Below, piece by piece: positions 1 through 12,450 of a stretch of 64,000 bases of DNA (positions within the stretch are counted from its first letter, which is position 1; every line of letters begins with the position of its first letter). The notes below the pieces were generated by a model. That model saw only the letters and a list, made by a program, of their open reading frames with translations. It had not been told where the DNA came from and made no database searches. A program made the position numbers and the translations under genes. Source of the stretch: Synanceia verrucosa (lineage: Eukaryota > Chordata > Actinopteri > Perciformes > Synanceiidae); assembly GCA_029721515.1 (NCBI GenBank), contig CM056563.1, forward strand, positions 14,774,454 to 14,838,453, written 5' to 3'.

Positions 1-106
1 TAACAGCTCTTGGCAGACAGAGGCCCTGCGGTTTTTGTGCTGACTCTGCCATTGTTGTAATATCTCTACTGTTGAATAATTCACTGCAGATGTTGCTATC
101 TGAACG

Positions 107-136
107 CACACACACGCACACGCACACATACACACC
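107..136. repeat. (CA)n microsatellite, interrupted
   Basis: Alternating CA with gc and ta interruptions. Confidence 0.9.
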
Positions 137-639
137 GTACATTCCCATTCATTGGCACAGGGTTTCACATGCCCTACACAGTCTCTCTGTCAGACATGCA
201 TGCAGACAACCACACACCCAGAGAGAAGACGCATGTTTTAATATATGTACACTCATGAATGGAACTGCACTGCTTGCCATTTCCCTTCGCAAAAATGGGA
301 CAATGGGGAGATTTCATTACCCATGTGTAAAACGCATGACAGTTTAACAGTCTCTCAGTTCATCAATCCCTCTATCCTCGACCCTACCATGTCCTGTGTC
401 CCTCGTTTATCTTCATTGCGATGTAATTACCCCTTGGGGCCTCTTGTTTCTGTGCGTTTGCTGTGGGCATTTGTGGGTTTGAGTGTGGAAAAAAAAATAC
501 AAGTCTGAGACACTGATTACTTTGGTTCCATGCATATCCTGATTGTGATTGTTATATCCTACTGCACACTGCAGTAACTCCCCATCAAATGTCCCTGAAA
601 ATTAAACGCCAGAATCAGTTCAGTGCCTGATGCCTTTCC

Positions 640-835
640 TGCAGAGAGAAAGTTGATATTCTCACGTCTGTGTATGGTAAATATGAACATGCAGCTAGTG
701 CCTAGTTAGCTTAGCATAAAGGCTGGAAGCAGGGGAACCGGCTAGTCAGGGAGTCTGTCCCATGGTAACAAACACCCCTAAAGCTCACCAGTTACCACGT
801 TTTATCTTGATTGTTATCGGAGTGTTTCTTGGTGA
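640..835 (+). repeat. interspersed fish repeat (cttagcataaagactgga family)
   Basis: Contains ttagcataaaggctggaagcagggga, matched at 33141-33167 and more loosely near 34000-34020. The family is widespread in percomorph genomes as I recall it. Unclassified non-coding repeat. Confidence 0.55.
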
Positions 836-2774
836 GACATAGTAACTTCCTAGAGTCGTGTCCTCATGGAGTTTCAAGGAAGTCACAGCTCATTGCTAAT
901 TAATGACCAGCAGTTTGTGGCTAACTCAGGATATTAGGTTGTGCAGATTGTCTCAGATCAGGCTGTTATGGAACCAATATCTCATGATTACTCGTTTGGT
1001 TTTACAGATCCTGCATACTGACTGCTTTCTTAATGAATTCTTAACTCAGTCAGCTGTTAAATGGCAAGAGCTAATCATTTCTTCCATACAAAACATATTA
1101 CTCACTATTTTGTGTGTGTTTTTACGTGCTGAGCTGTTACAAGGAATGTTTAATTTCATTATTACCTTCTCACATACTGGTCACGTGGCTCTTTGAAATT
1201 TGAAATCCGCGTGTCATGTTCTTAATTAACACAACCATTCAGTTTTCAGTTGTTCTTATCTTGTATCTGTCTGACCACCTTTCATTTTACAGAGCTGCCT
1301 GTCACTCTTTCTTACTTCCTCGCTCTCTGTGTCATTCCTGGGTGTCTCTCACTCTCTCTCTCCCTCACACCCTGCCCCTGTAACTGTTGTTAAAGCTTCT
1401 GCAAGACTCTGAATGTGTTCCAAATGAAATTGCCGAAGCTGCAGCGTAAGATATCTATCAAGGTTCACCGGTATCGCAGGAGCAAAGAGAGCTTCTTATT
1501 AAATCACATTAGCTCCATCGATTTCTGCGTTGGCTCGCTCGACTTTTTGTCTCTTTCATCAGATGAGCTTTTAACTCCTGGCTGGCCGTAGCATTACTTA
1601 ATGTATTACGGACTGTAATGGCACCTTACTGTAAGGTGGAGGCAAAAAGGGTAGCAGGAACAGCTTACCACAGTACATCATCTTTGTGCTATTGAATTTG
1701 ATTTTCTTTATTTGCTCTTTTTGGAGTTGCGGGTTCTGTGTGTGCAACTACAGGGGAGAGAGTTTTATTATTTTACTGGAATAAAAGTTTGGTTGTTTAG
1801 GGACAGTTGTGACACATCACGAACAACCTGTGTATAGCCACAATCTGCCTCAAGGGGTCAGAGCTTTACGTAATGTGTGATGGTTGACTGGATTATAGAT
1901 GGTTTAATGTTGACATTTGGGTGAAATGAGGCTTTGAGGATTTGGTGGAATTTATATGCTGAGTAGGGTGGTTACACATTGGCTGCCTTTATCCTTTTCT
2001 GTCTCTTATGTCTCATCATCTCCCTGCGTGACTTATTTTCTATGGATACAAATATATGCATTTGTCTGTAATCGTGCCTCCTTGTATTTTCATGTATCCA
2101 TCCAGTCACTGTTGGAAGATTGAGGAAGGAAGCGTTGAGTTGCAGATTAGAGAATGACAGATGTTCAAGTCCTTCTGTATTGTCAGGCATGTCTCCGAAC
2201 AACCTGGCTGCGCCATTCCCAATGATGTAGAAATCGATGGGAGTGTAAGCGATAGGTGTTCTCTATTGACAAACCAGCCAGGCCGCCAGTCCCCAGCTGA
2301 CCCTGGGAACCAATATGAGCGAGGCGAGGCAGCGCCATGTTCTCACATGGGGGAATGTGTTCCTTAAGGACCGACATAAGAAGGCGTTTTCATTTCAAAC
2401 ATCACAAGAGTGAAAAATAAAAGTTGAGGATATCTTCGTGCATGTGTTCAGCTCTGGGAGCACATTGTTCGTACCTACTTAACTAACTTCACATGTCCCA
2501 TTTATGTTACATAATGAACGTAGGCTACCTATTTGAGCCAAGCCACAATATTCTCTTAAACCTAACCACTTTTGTTGCTTACTAAAGTTGTTTTAATTCA
2601 TAATTTTAAGTTTCATTTTCACAACATGGCACGTGCAGTTTGGCTCTTCTGAAGCAGTAGAATAGTAGTCATAACAATGACAATGCCTATTCAATTGACT
2701 GATAATGTTGGACATGGATTAAAATGTATATATATAAAATATAATGTATTTCAAAGACGTATTAAATTTGTCAT

Positions 2775-2885
2775 CAGATAGAGCTGTGCAATATTATGAT
2801 ATATATATCGTAGTGCGATATAAAAATACAGTCTACAGTACGATATAAGCCTCTGTTGTTTATATCGTAATTTTAATGTGTAGTA
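2775..2885. repeat. possible hAT-type repeat fragment
   Basis: Contains gtgcaatattatgatatatatatcg and nearby cgatata/tatatcg motifs that resemble termini of a common fish repeat. No partner end was found. Confidence 0.25.
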
Positions 2886-5800
2886 GCTACTCTGTTAGCT
2901 CTGTTGCTACGTTAACATTAACTTTACTCCGGTTGTGGTTTAGATATGCTGTGTAAAGCACAACTCAATGTCGGAATGACCATCTAAATGTATCATGCAA
3001 GTTCAAAATATGTTCATTGTATGAGGTATAGACATAATGGTATGAAGGCTAATTTAACTGCAGCAACACTGCTGCTTTGTGGTAGCATTTTTATGTCCTG
3101 GCAGTTGTAGCTCAGGAGTAAACATAGGTAAAGCAGCATGGACCAGACGGTGGAAAGCACTATGGAAACCGAAACTGTGTCTATTATAATTAGTATGTGA
3201 TTTTTTTTCCTTATAGTGGCTTCTCTGCATTTTTTACTTGAAATTCCATTTTATGTTTGAGTAAACTAAGTACAATATGAAGAACACAATAGAGGAAACC
3301 AATGACTTTGTATTGACAACACAACACAAGAAGTAGCAATGATATTATGAGTAAAATAACAAGAAAATTTTCTGAGTAAACAGGACATAGATGAATTCAA
3401 ATCTCATCCAAACGTGACAAAGCAAGATAATAAAAACTGAGAAGTGATTTCACCCATACAAAGGAAATGAATAAAATACAGACTGAGAGTGGAAATAATT
3501 TGCAGTACACCGCACATGTGCATGTAGGTGCATTCAGGCCACAAATTGTCATGTTAAGTCGTGTCTGAAAAACGTTTGCGTCGTTAGACTGGAAGTGTTG
3601 AGAGTGTGTGTGCAGACGTGTTCGAGCATTTGCACGGGAAGGCATGACATTCACATGCCAATGAATTCGTAAGTAGGCTGACGGTCATGTGCACATGCAT
3701 GATCAGGTCCAGCCCGTGTCTTGACGATACTGTCTGAAAACCAGAGGTGTGTGTTCACATTCATACTGGGATGTGTGTATGACTACAGTGATGTCAGCTC
3801 TGAGATTATATGTGTATCACACAGAGCATAATGCATGTAATTCCCATAATGAAACATATCAAACAGTTGCTCTACATGCCCCAGTTCTTACTTCATATCT
3901 CCATGCGTAGCTCATCTTTTGCACTGACATCCCCTCCCCCTTTCCTGCTGCTCCTCCTTCCAGCTCCTTATCATCATATTCCCCCCATCATCTTCTGTCC
4001 CTCCCAACTGCTTTCTAGCTCCCCTTCCTTCTCCATCAATCAGTCCCAACAACGACCCTTTCTTGTCACCTGGTCTCTTATCTTTGCATCACACTACCTT
4101 GTCCTCTCCTCCTCACCTTATTTTACCTGACCCCGCCATCTGCCTCCCACTCTTGGGGGCTGGAAGAGCGAGAATCACTGAGGAGGAGAAGGATGTAGGT
4201 CTCAGCATATGTCTTCATTAATTATGCTCTCGTTGCACTGTACAACATGCCAGGGGAGTGAACTAGCATCATTTTGCTGATGTTTTCGTCTATTTGCTTA
4301 TTTTTTTTTTTTTTCTTGAACCTGTAACTCGCCCAACATAACTGGCTGCTTTGATTCATGCCAGTAACCATGTACTCTGTGTTGAAGTATACAGGAATAA
4401 TGAATCTGGCAGAATGGGGTCAAATAGTCTTACAAAAAATGGCGGTTATTCTGCAAAAATGGGGTTCAAAGCTTCAGCACAATGCAGATATCCAGTGAGA
4501 CTTTATGGAACCCAAGTATATCTATTAAGTTCATATGATTTGACTGAAATGAATAAAAGAAATAAATTCACACGAGAAAGTGTGAGCATAGGGAGCCACA
4601 GATCATGCCATAAGATCTTTTATTCATCTCTCAGGTGTATACACGACATGACGAAATGTCAGATTCTCTGATCAAAATAATCGCCGCTACTAGAAATTAT
4701 TCTGGGTTGTATCACAGTCGTCGAACATGCTCTCCTGTCATCAAGCTGATACTGATGACTTAGTTTTCAAGACGAATGATCAAGTTTGTTTAACATTTCA
4801 CATCATCCCCTGTCAGAAGATAGGAGGAACGTAGCAACTTCTTCTACCGACAAAAGTGCGGAATAACTTTTCATAATGTATGATGTCAACCATTGTATGA
4901 TTGATACATTGTTTGAAGTTAGTTATGGATGTAGGTGACAAAGTTAGGGTGGCAGCCAGCTACGCTGCTGATCAAGCCCATACCCAGCTGTCAGAAACCA
5001 CACACACAAGCACACATATGCAGAAAATGTCATGTTATGGTTTTGTTACATAAAGGCCAAATGAATTTCACACATCCATGTAACAAACATGGCGCTGGCC
5101 TGTATCACAGCAAGCGGATGAAGCTTTCTTCTTTAATCTGGGCTCATGTTCGGTCATTCACATCTCTCACTGCTGTCAGTCTGTCATATAGTCTGTCTCC
5201 CTGCCTCTTTGAAGTATCAGGTGTTTTACCAGAAAACTGTGACATGTGCATGCTATGCAATGCATTTGCATGCATACTTAATTCTTTGGATATTGCTACT
5301 GTATTTTTAGGTGTCAAGTAATTATGTGCGTGTGTAGTGTGTGTGTGTGTGTGTTAATAATGTGTAAATTGAGGCAGAAGTGCTGTGGGTGTTACAGTTC
5401 TAAAGAGAACACAACAAACTAGGTCATCTTCTCTCTCTCACACACACACAGTATACCTTTAATACTGCAGGATAAAGTAGATTCAGACTCTCTCAGCCTT
5501 CTCTTATGAAGCCCTCTCCTGTTTGTGGATGGAAGAGTAACTAGAATGAAGCCTCTGCATCTTCTCCAAGCTTGTGATCATTGAAAGAATCCTCTTCCCA
5601 GTTGCACACCATGGACTGTGTGGGAAAAGAAGCACAGGGAAAGTTAACGTCTGTCACTGTCCTGTTACCTCTGCAAAGAGTGGGTCCTGTGTGAATGTGT
5701 GAAAATGTGCATACAGTGTGAGATTTGTGGGAGAAATTTTGCATGCTTACCAAAAAAACTTTCCTTGAAAATTTGATAATGAGGTTTTGGAGAAATTGCC

Positions 5801-5912
5801 TGGATGCAGATCCAGATAGAAGCTGGGATTGTGAGTTGGAGGATTTGGACAAATGCCCAAGCTCTTCTAACTCATTCCTCAGTGACCGCAGCCAGAGCAG
5901 CCAGTGCTAAAT

Positions 5913-5913
5913 G

Positions 5914-5950
<37 letters not shown>
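5913..5950. repeat. (TA)n(TG)n compound microsatellite
   Basis: A run of tatata passes directly into gtgtgt. Confidence 0.95.
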
Positions 5951-7417
5951 AAGGTGTTTGCCACTACAGTATTGCTTGTTTGAATTTCCTTACTCCTGTT
6001 CTAAATGGTGAAGCATAGAGATCACAGTGAGTCTTGAGTAGTATCTTTAGAGTCTCTTCTTTCAAGTATCTTAGTATCTTGAGTAGTTCCAAATATGCCC
6101 TATAATGTAAATAAATGAAGATATTTTAGTGGACATTTTGGCCCCTTGATTATTATTATTTGATTACTTATTTTTAAACAGACTAACAATGAGCTCATAC
6201 TTCAGACTGCATATTTGATTATTTTCTGATCAAAGGTTGCTCCAATTTTCTCACCCTAAATACAACTGTGAGAAAACCCCTGTCTCGTGTGGTAGAAACC
6301 CATTTCAAGTGATTAAAAAACACATATTTTTACTGTTGTGCAGAAACGGATAATTTTTTACTTCTTGCTTCAATTCTTTAGTCTATTGTCATAAGTAAAG
6401 TTGATCATATTAAAGGTCAGTCCACAGACAGAGCCTTCTTCTTTTCTTGCTCTCATACAGAACAATGTGGCACATGTTAAGATTAACTGTGGCTTGTCTG
6501 TTGTAGTTTGTGTACACATACATGCTATGATATCATGGTTCATGTATTTTGTGTAGCTGGTTAATTCATGTCAATTCAACTGATCAGTTTTGTTCTGTGG
6601 TTTTTCTGTGGTTGTTGGTGTTTGGTGTTCTACAGCTGAGAGTGAGAAACTTTCAAATAGGAAAGAATTAATAAAGTAAAGTAGAATAAACTTTAAAATA
6701 ACTTAAAGAATCAATTTAACCCCAGATAACATCAGAAGGGAGTGGTCAGTTGAACACACACTGGATTCCTGAACAGAGGACCATAAAATTACAAGAAGGA
6801 CAGCTTCAGACAAATGATCTTCTCTTCTCTTCATCAATCCTCTTATTTCCCCTTTCTCTGGTCCATATTAGAAAACCCACCAGGTGTTCCATAAACTATA
6901 TATATATGTAAATCCCTCCAAGATGCTCAGAGAATGAGTTCTGCGAGTGTACTGACGTAGTGTGTATAGCTGGGTGGATGGGTCCTACAAAAACAAGATG
7001 TTGATTCAGGAGAACACTGTTTGTTCTCATCTTGTTACAATCAGCTGTTCACATGTTCACAACGTTCAGTATCATTTTCAGTGAATCAACGTAGGAGCTT
7101 CAAGCTCAACCATGTATTTCTCTCCTGAACCTAACTACAGTGGTGGTGTTTCAAGTGACACCAAGAGTAACTAGAGTGGTTTTAATGCTGAAAATGACAT
7201 GATGCAAAGGGACGTGAAAAGCATTGGTATTTGACGTAGTGAGATGAGAACGCGTTGGTGCAGCAGGTGGTAGGTGCTCACTGCAGGACACTTCAGCTGC
7301 AGAAATGCTTCTCTTCACACCTACACATGCCTGTCTGCTTTAATGTTCTCACATCTACTAGAAGGGAGGGTAGTCCTGTCCTGTAGCTCTCTCTGTGTGG
7401 CTGTCTGTGTGTGTATA

Positions 7418-7605
7418 CATAAGATAAAACCTTTATTAATCCCACAATGGGGAAAAGTGTCACACAGCAAAGGTAAAGTGAGAGTAAGAGATATATAAAA
7501 AACAACTTAAGAGTAGCAACACAAAAGTGAAAATACAGAAAATATATAAATAAATAGGGAAAATAAAATTACAAATAAATTTCACATTCTGCTGCAATGG
7601 ATAAT
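7418..7605 (-). mobile_element. LINE-type 3'-UTR fragment
   Basis: Shares cctttattaatcccacaatggggaaa with the fragment at 32775-32965 (ttttttcatcccacagtggggaaa), a motif common near 3' ends of fish LINEs. No coding part. Confidence 0.5.
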
Positions 7606-10127
7606 ATTTATATTGCTCATAAGTCAGTTTGTTTATTACACGTCATCCATAATGCTGGATGATGATGATGATGATGTAATATATACTTACTCACATGAGT
7701 GTCTATATTTGCAGGATGAAAATGGTTCAGGATGTAATAGTAATAGCCATAGTTTAACTCAACCACTAAATTTTACAAAATCTAATCAGTCTTACTGTGG
7801 ATGAGGGTGTGGTTACCTCTTTTGGCCACTAGAGGCTCTCTATCACTCACAGATACAGTGCAGCGCTGCTCGCCCCACTCCACTGAGGAACACTGCTGCT
7901 CATGCTGCTGATGCACATAGTTTTAAAGTGGCTCATTATCATATTTAAACTTAAGGGCCTTAAGCTGCACCCTTCTTTCATCTCGATGTGAATTTAGCAT
8001 GCCTTAGGAACACTGAATCATAATCAAACAATATGAAATATGATGTATGGCATCTGAATGGTGTAAAAAAACAGTGCCTCTAACAGAAACCTCTTCTTCA
8101 GCAGCAGAGGAATAGAGATAACACTTATCTTTACAAAGCAAGACAGGCAAAGACAGTCCCCCACATTTTTTAAAGATTAAAACGATTTTTCAAATTTATT
8201 TTTTCACTCCTCACCTGAACATTTATTAGTTTTTTGCCAAAAGATAGATAGATTTACTTCTGTACTGCATTTCCAGACCTTATTGTGACTTGTCTAGCTA
8301 CTAAGGCAAGGACAAAATTGCTTTCAGTTAAATCATGTTGAAATAGGAATGAAGAATGTCACTCATTTTCAATTCTTTAGTAATAGGTCTATGAAAATCC
8401 TCTCATGAAAAAGGGTTGGTAATCAATATGCAAGGTTTACATTCTCTTCTTTCAAGTGACTTAAAGTGAAGTATAGGCATTTTTCACTTATGTTCTAAAG
8501 TACAGCTTGGACACTAGCTCTCATTGATCTGTCAGTATTTGGAGTCAAAACATAGACAGCCCTTTCTTTGATTCCAGAGACCGTTTAACTAAATCCACAT
8601 CTTTGAAACTTGACTCTTTCTCTTCTTTGTCAGTAAGTGGAACCCTGAAGTGAATGTGTATTGACCTTTATCCCACCTGTCTGGCTCACAGATGTGGTTA
8701 CTACCTGCACTGACCTGGGTCCTCTCACTGGCATTACCACTGTCATTTTCCTTTCATGCTCATTGCTCAAGATTTCCTCTGATGGAGGCAATTCAGCTGT
8801 GCACTCGACTCAAGGTTTGGCGTGGATGCATTTCCAGAATTGTATGCAGTCTTGCAGACACAAGTTCTTTTCATGCTTTGCTTTTTTTATATAATGTAGA
8901 TTGTGTGAATGCTCTGCGTTTTGCTCCAGCAGGTAGGCAACAAAGTCTTCAGGCAGTTTCTATTGTGTTTTCAGGATTTTATTTCCACTCCTAACAAGTG
9001 TCAGTAACTTTTTTTTCTGCTTGTATAATTGTCATTGAAGCATCACATTTAATCCAAGACACATCACAGAGGAAAAAAGGCACAGATTATATCTGACAGT
9101 GGGCTTTCACCACTGCCTGTGCGGATGCAATTTTGTATTCTTTTTCATCCATATCAAAAAAAGCTTTGTATGAGCATTTTAATTCCAATTACCCGACCGT
9201 TGATTCAGTCAGCCGGCCAATCAAAGTCAGTCAACTGTGCAGATAATGAATCCTGAGCAGCGCAGTTGTAGAGTGGAATAAGCTTCCCGGTGCAACAAGA
9301 GTGATGCTTTAGTCACGTCAGCACCCCTTGGTGTAGTCAGAGATGCTGCTAGATTTCTGAGAACACCCAGGGTCTGCAGCTCTGCAGTGCTCCTGCTAAG
9401 GCACTTCCAAATGGGTATCACTTGTCATCTATGTATTGCCCACGTTCATAGCTGCGTTTGTCTGCATGTGTTGGAGTGAGATTCTGTGACCCAGCTATTT
9501 GTACTTTTTATCAGAACACTTGAAGCTTGTGTGTGTTCTGTGAGATAACATGTTTGATGCACGCTCTCCCCGGCAGTGCTGTCCATGTTTGAAGCTTGCG
9601 TGTGTGTGTTTTCTGCATGTCTGTGTGTGAGAGAGAGAGAAAGAGAGAAGGGGGGATTGTGGGTGCAACAGCGTTCATTGCGCTGCTCTCTGCTGCTGTG
9701 CTTAGAATGCTGATGTGTCACGCTGCAGCACTGCCCCACTTATCCAGCTAACCTCCCTTCCCTCCCTCCTTCCTTCCCTTCATCCTTTCCTCCTGCTTCC
9801 TCCTTTATTCCCTTCCTTTTCCCATCAGTCCTCCCCTACATCCCTCGCCATCCCTCCCTCCTTATCCTCCCATCTCCATTCCCTCTCATTCCCCTGTATT
9901 CTCCTGTTCTTTTTCTTGTTGCCTCCTTTATTTCTACTTTCATCCGTCTTTGTCACATCCTTCTTTTCCCACAGTTTAATTTTTTAGTTGATGCTTTGGG
10001 TCTGTAGTAATGTTATAACAGTGTGTGTAGCTATGTTCGGTGCCATTGTTTGAAGATGTTGACGATGCAGCAGAAAAAAGCACACGGCCCTCGACCAACC
10101 GCTTTGCCTGTCTTCCTTTCTTTCCCT

Positions 10128-10154
10128 CACACACACACACACACACACACACAC
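10128..10154. repeat. (CA)n microsatellite
   Basis: Uninterrupted CA dinucleotides. Confidence 0.95.
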
Positions 10155-11369
10155 CAAACAGCTCTGGTCTTATCAACCAATCACATCGACCCCATCCGCT
10201 CACATCAGCTAGCTCTGAGAAGAGCTACAGCCTGTGACAGCCGCAGCCCCCGGCAACCCACATATGTCCATGCCAGAAAGCGGAGGCTAGCGCTGCAAAG
10301 CTGTCTCTGTGTTGGCAGCATCTGTCCCTCTGCCGAGCAGAGCCGGGTCCCAGATAATGAAATCTGACCACAGTATCTCACGATGTAAATACAAAAAATA
10401 CTGCACTGATGAAGAGTTTTGCCCTGCAATGGCTGTGATCTGTGAATTATTATCAGTGAGCATCTGCCTCTGGTCACACGGAGTCATGACTATGTGATAA
10501 TGAATTTATTAGATAGGATAATGAGCCCTGATGGACTAGAAAATATTCTGTGTGATATCCCCACTATTGCAGAATGTGCGCCGGTATGACTGGTAAGGAT
10601 AAAAAAGGATCAACCATGGGATGGGTAAGGCTGTTACATTGCAATCCATTCATAACACATGCAGCCAAGATTCAGATCTGACACTACTCTGTAGGCGTTT
10701 TACACATGGTTACTACAATTTGGATTTTCACATGAATTTCCATTAATCAGTGTTTCTCAACTGTGCACTGGAGGTTTCTTTTCTACCATATGTATTTGTT
10801 TATTTTTCAGATAGGTGAATGTAGTAGGTGTAAATCATAGCTAAAGAATGTAGCAAACAGAAAACTAACGCCAGACCCATGATAATATAAACCATAAAAT
10901 CAGTGGAATTGGTGGTTTTTATCAAATAAGAAGCTCGCCCCCTTGAGAGACGCCAACTTCCAATGCATTTGCATTTCTTAATGAGCACAATGCGCTGTGG
11001 CCTTGGAGCAGTTTGGCTTCAGTGTCTTGCTCCAGGGCTCCTCAGCTCGATTGGCGGATACAGCACCAGTTACTCTACAGTCAGCAGTGGATAGCTGAAG
11101 CTACAAGAACAGAAGGATCAGACTAACAGCTGGCCAATAAGACCAGTTCATCTGTATGGCACTCCAGTGTTTGAGGAAAATCATACAGACTAGCACATGT
11201 TGTGGTTTTCTGCTAATTGTCCAAGCTTTGGCTGAGAAGCAATTCATTCATTCTCCTGCGAGTGGAAGATCTGGAGGATTGATTGAATATTTTCTAGTGA
11301 TTATCAAATAATATTTTCACTTGAAATTCTAATCCGTATTTCCTACATCAAAAGGTGGCTCCTTTTAAT

Positions 11370-12104
11370 CAGTGTTTAATCAGTTTTAATCAGTAGTTAC
11401 TGAAAAATCGTAACTAGTTACAGTTACCTGTTACTTCATTCATAAAGTAACTCAATTACTTTACTGATTACTTACATCAAAAAGTGATGCGTTACTGTTA
11501 AAAGTAACATTTTAGTTGCTCAGAGGACCCTGGGGAGTGAGGTTCCCTTATGGTGTGTTCACTGGAAGTCAGAACTTGGAGCTCAGATCAACATAACCTC
11601 AAAGTTTAGTGCTCCAGCTCTTCCAGCCTTACAGACGTACAACAAATCATGTAGCTACAATTTTCTACTGAATTCTATGCCAGGTTGATTAATACAACTT
11701 TCCAAGTTGGAGATCCGACTTCACGGGGGGTTCTTACTTAAATTTTTACTTGAAGCTGGAAATTCCAACGTTCGTGTACAAGTGAATGCACCATGAGTTG
11801 GATCACGCAAACGCTGGCCTCCTAATGCTGCTGCAGTTTTACCGGCGATGTTTGTCACCTTGTGCTGGGAAAGTGGAGGGACAGATCGGTGTCTCTATGA
11901 ATCTTTGGAGGACATGTCTTCCGTCCCTGCGAGCATACATGAAAGCAATCTGAATTCCTCAATCAGGAAATCATTTATCAAGTAACGGACAAATGCACCA
12001 TATTGTAACGGTAACTGCATTTATTTATTTTAAATGTAATGCGTTAGATTATGAGTTACTGTCAAAAGTAACAACATTAGTAACGGCGTTACTACCCAAC
12101 AGTG
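11370..12104. mobile_element. hAT-like non-autonomous element with nested insertion
   Basis: Ends are CAGTG (11370) and its complement at 12104, with subterminal repeats rich in gtaact/agttac on both sides. Flanking 8-mers cttttaat (11362-11369) and tttttaat (12105-12112) agree at 7 of 8 positions, the hAT target length. A second inverted-repeat unit sits inside (11551-11794). A partial inverted copy of this family is at 31615-31899. No transposase frame. Confidence 0.75.
11551..11794. mobile_element. short TIR element nested in the hAT-like copy
   Basis: The left end tggtgtgttcactggaagtc and the right end (complement of aagtgaatgcacca) are inverted repeats. The corresponding part of the related fragment at 31.6-31.9 kb lacks this block, which supports a later insertion. 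Family unknown. Confidence 0.55.
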
Positions 12105-12299
12105 TTTTTAATATACTGCACCCTATCTGAGTGTCTCCCACTACCCTTGCAAAGGTGCACCATATCTGTATCTATTAGAGCAGACTGCATGAATACATAC
12201 ATATTCAGAAAGACAGTATGAGAAAAACTAAACATTAAATCATGTAAACATATTCCAGTAGAAACCCAAAATACAAGTACAAACCCCAAAATTACCCTA

Positions 12300-12450
12300 T
12301 ATGATATGTCCCTGATATGTCCCCTTTAAGGTGTTTTCAGGCCAGACGGGATATGCCATCTCCCCAGTGTGCTCTGGGTAAACCCTGGGGTCTCCTTCCT
12401 GTAGGACTTGAGGTTCATGGGGAGGCGTCTTGAGCGGATGTCGCTCCTGA
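12300..12450 (-). mobile_element. degenerate LINE 3'-region fragment
   Basis: The minus strand resembles the end of fish LINE ORFs with a GRP-rich tail followed by tgggaacgcc-like sequence: caagacgcctccc, tacccagagcacactggggagatggc, and tctggcctgaaaac. Strongly diverged and short. Confidence 0.4.
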
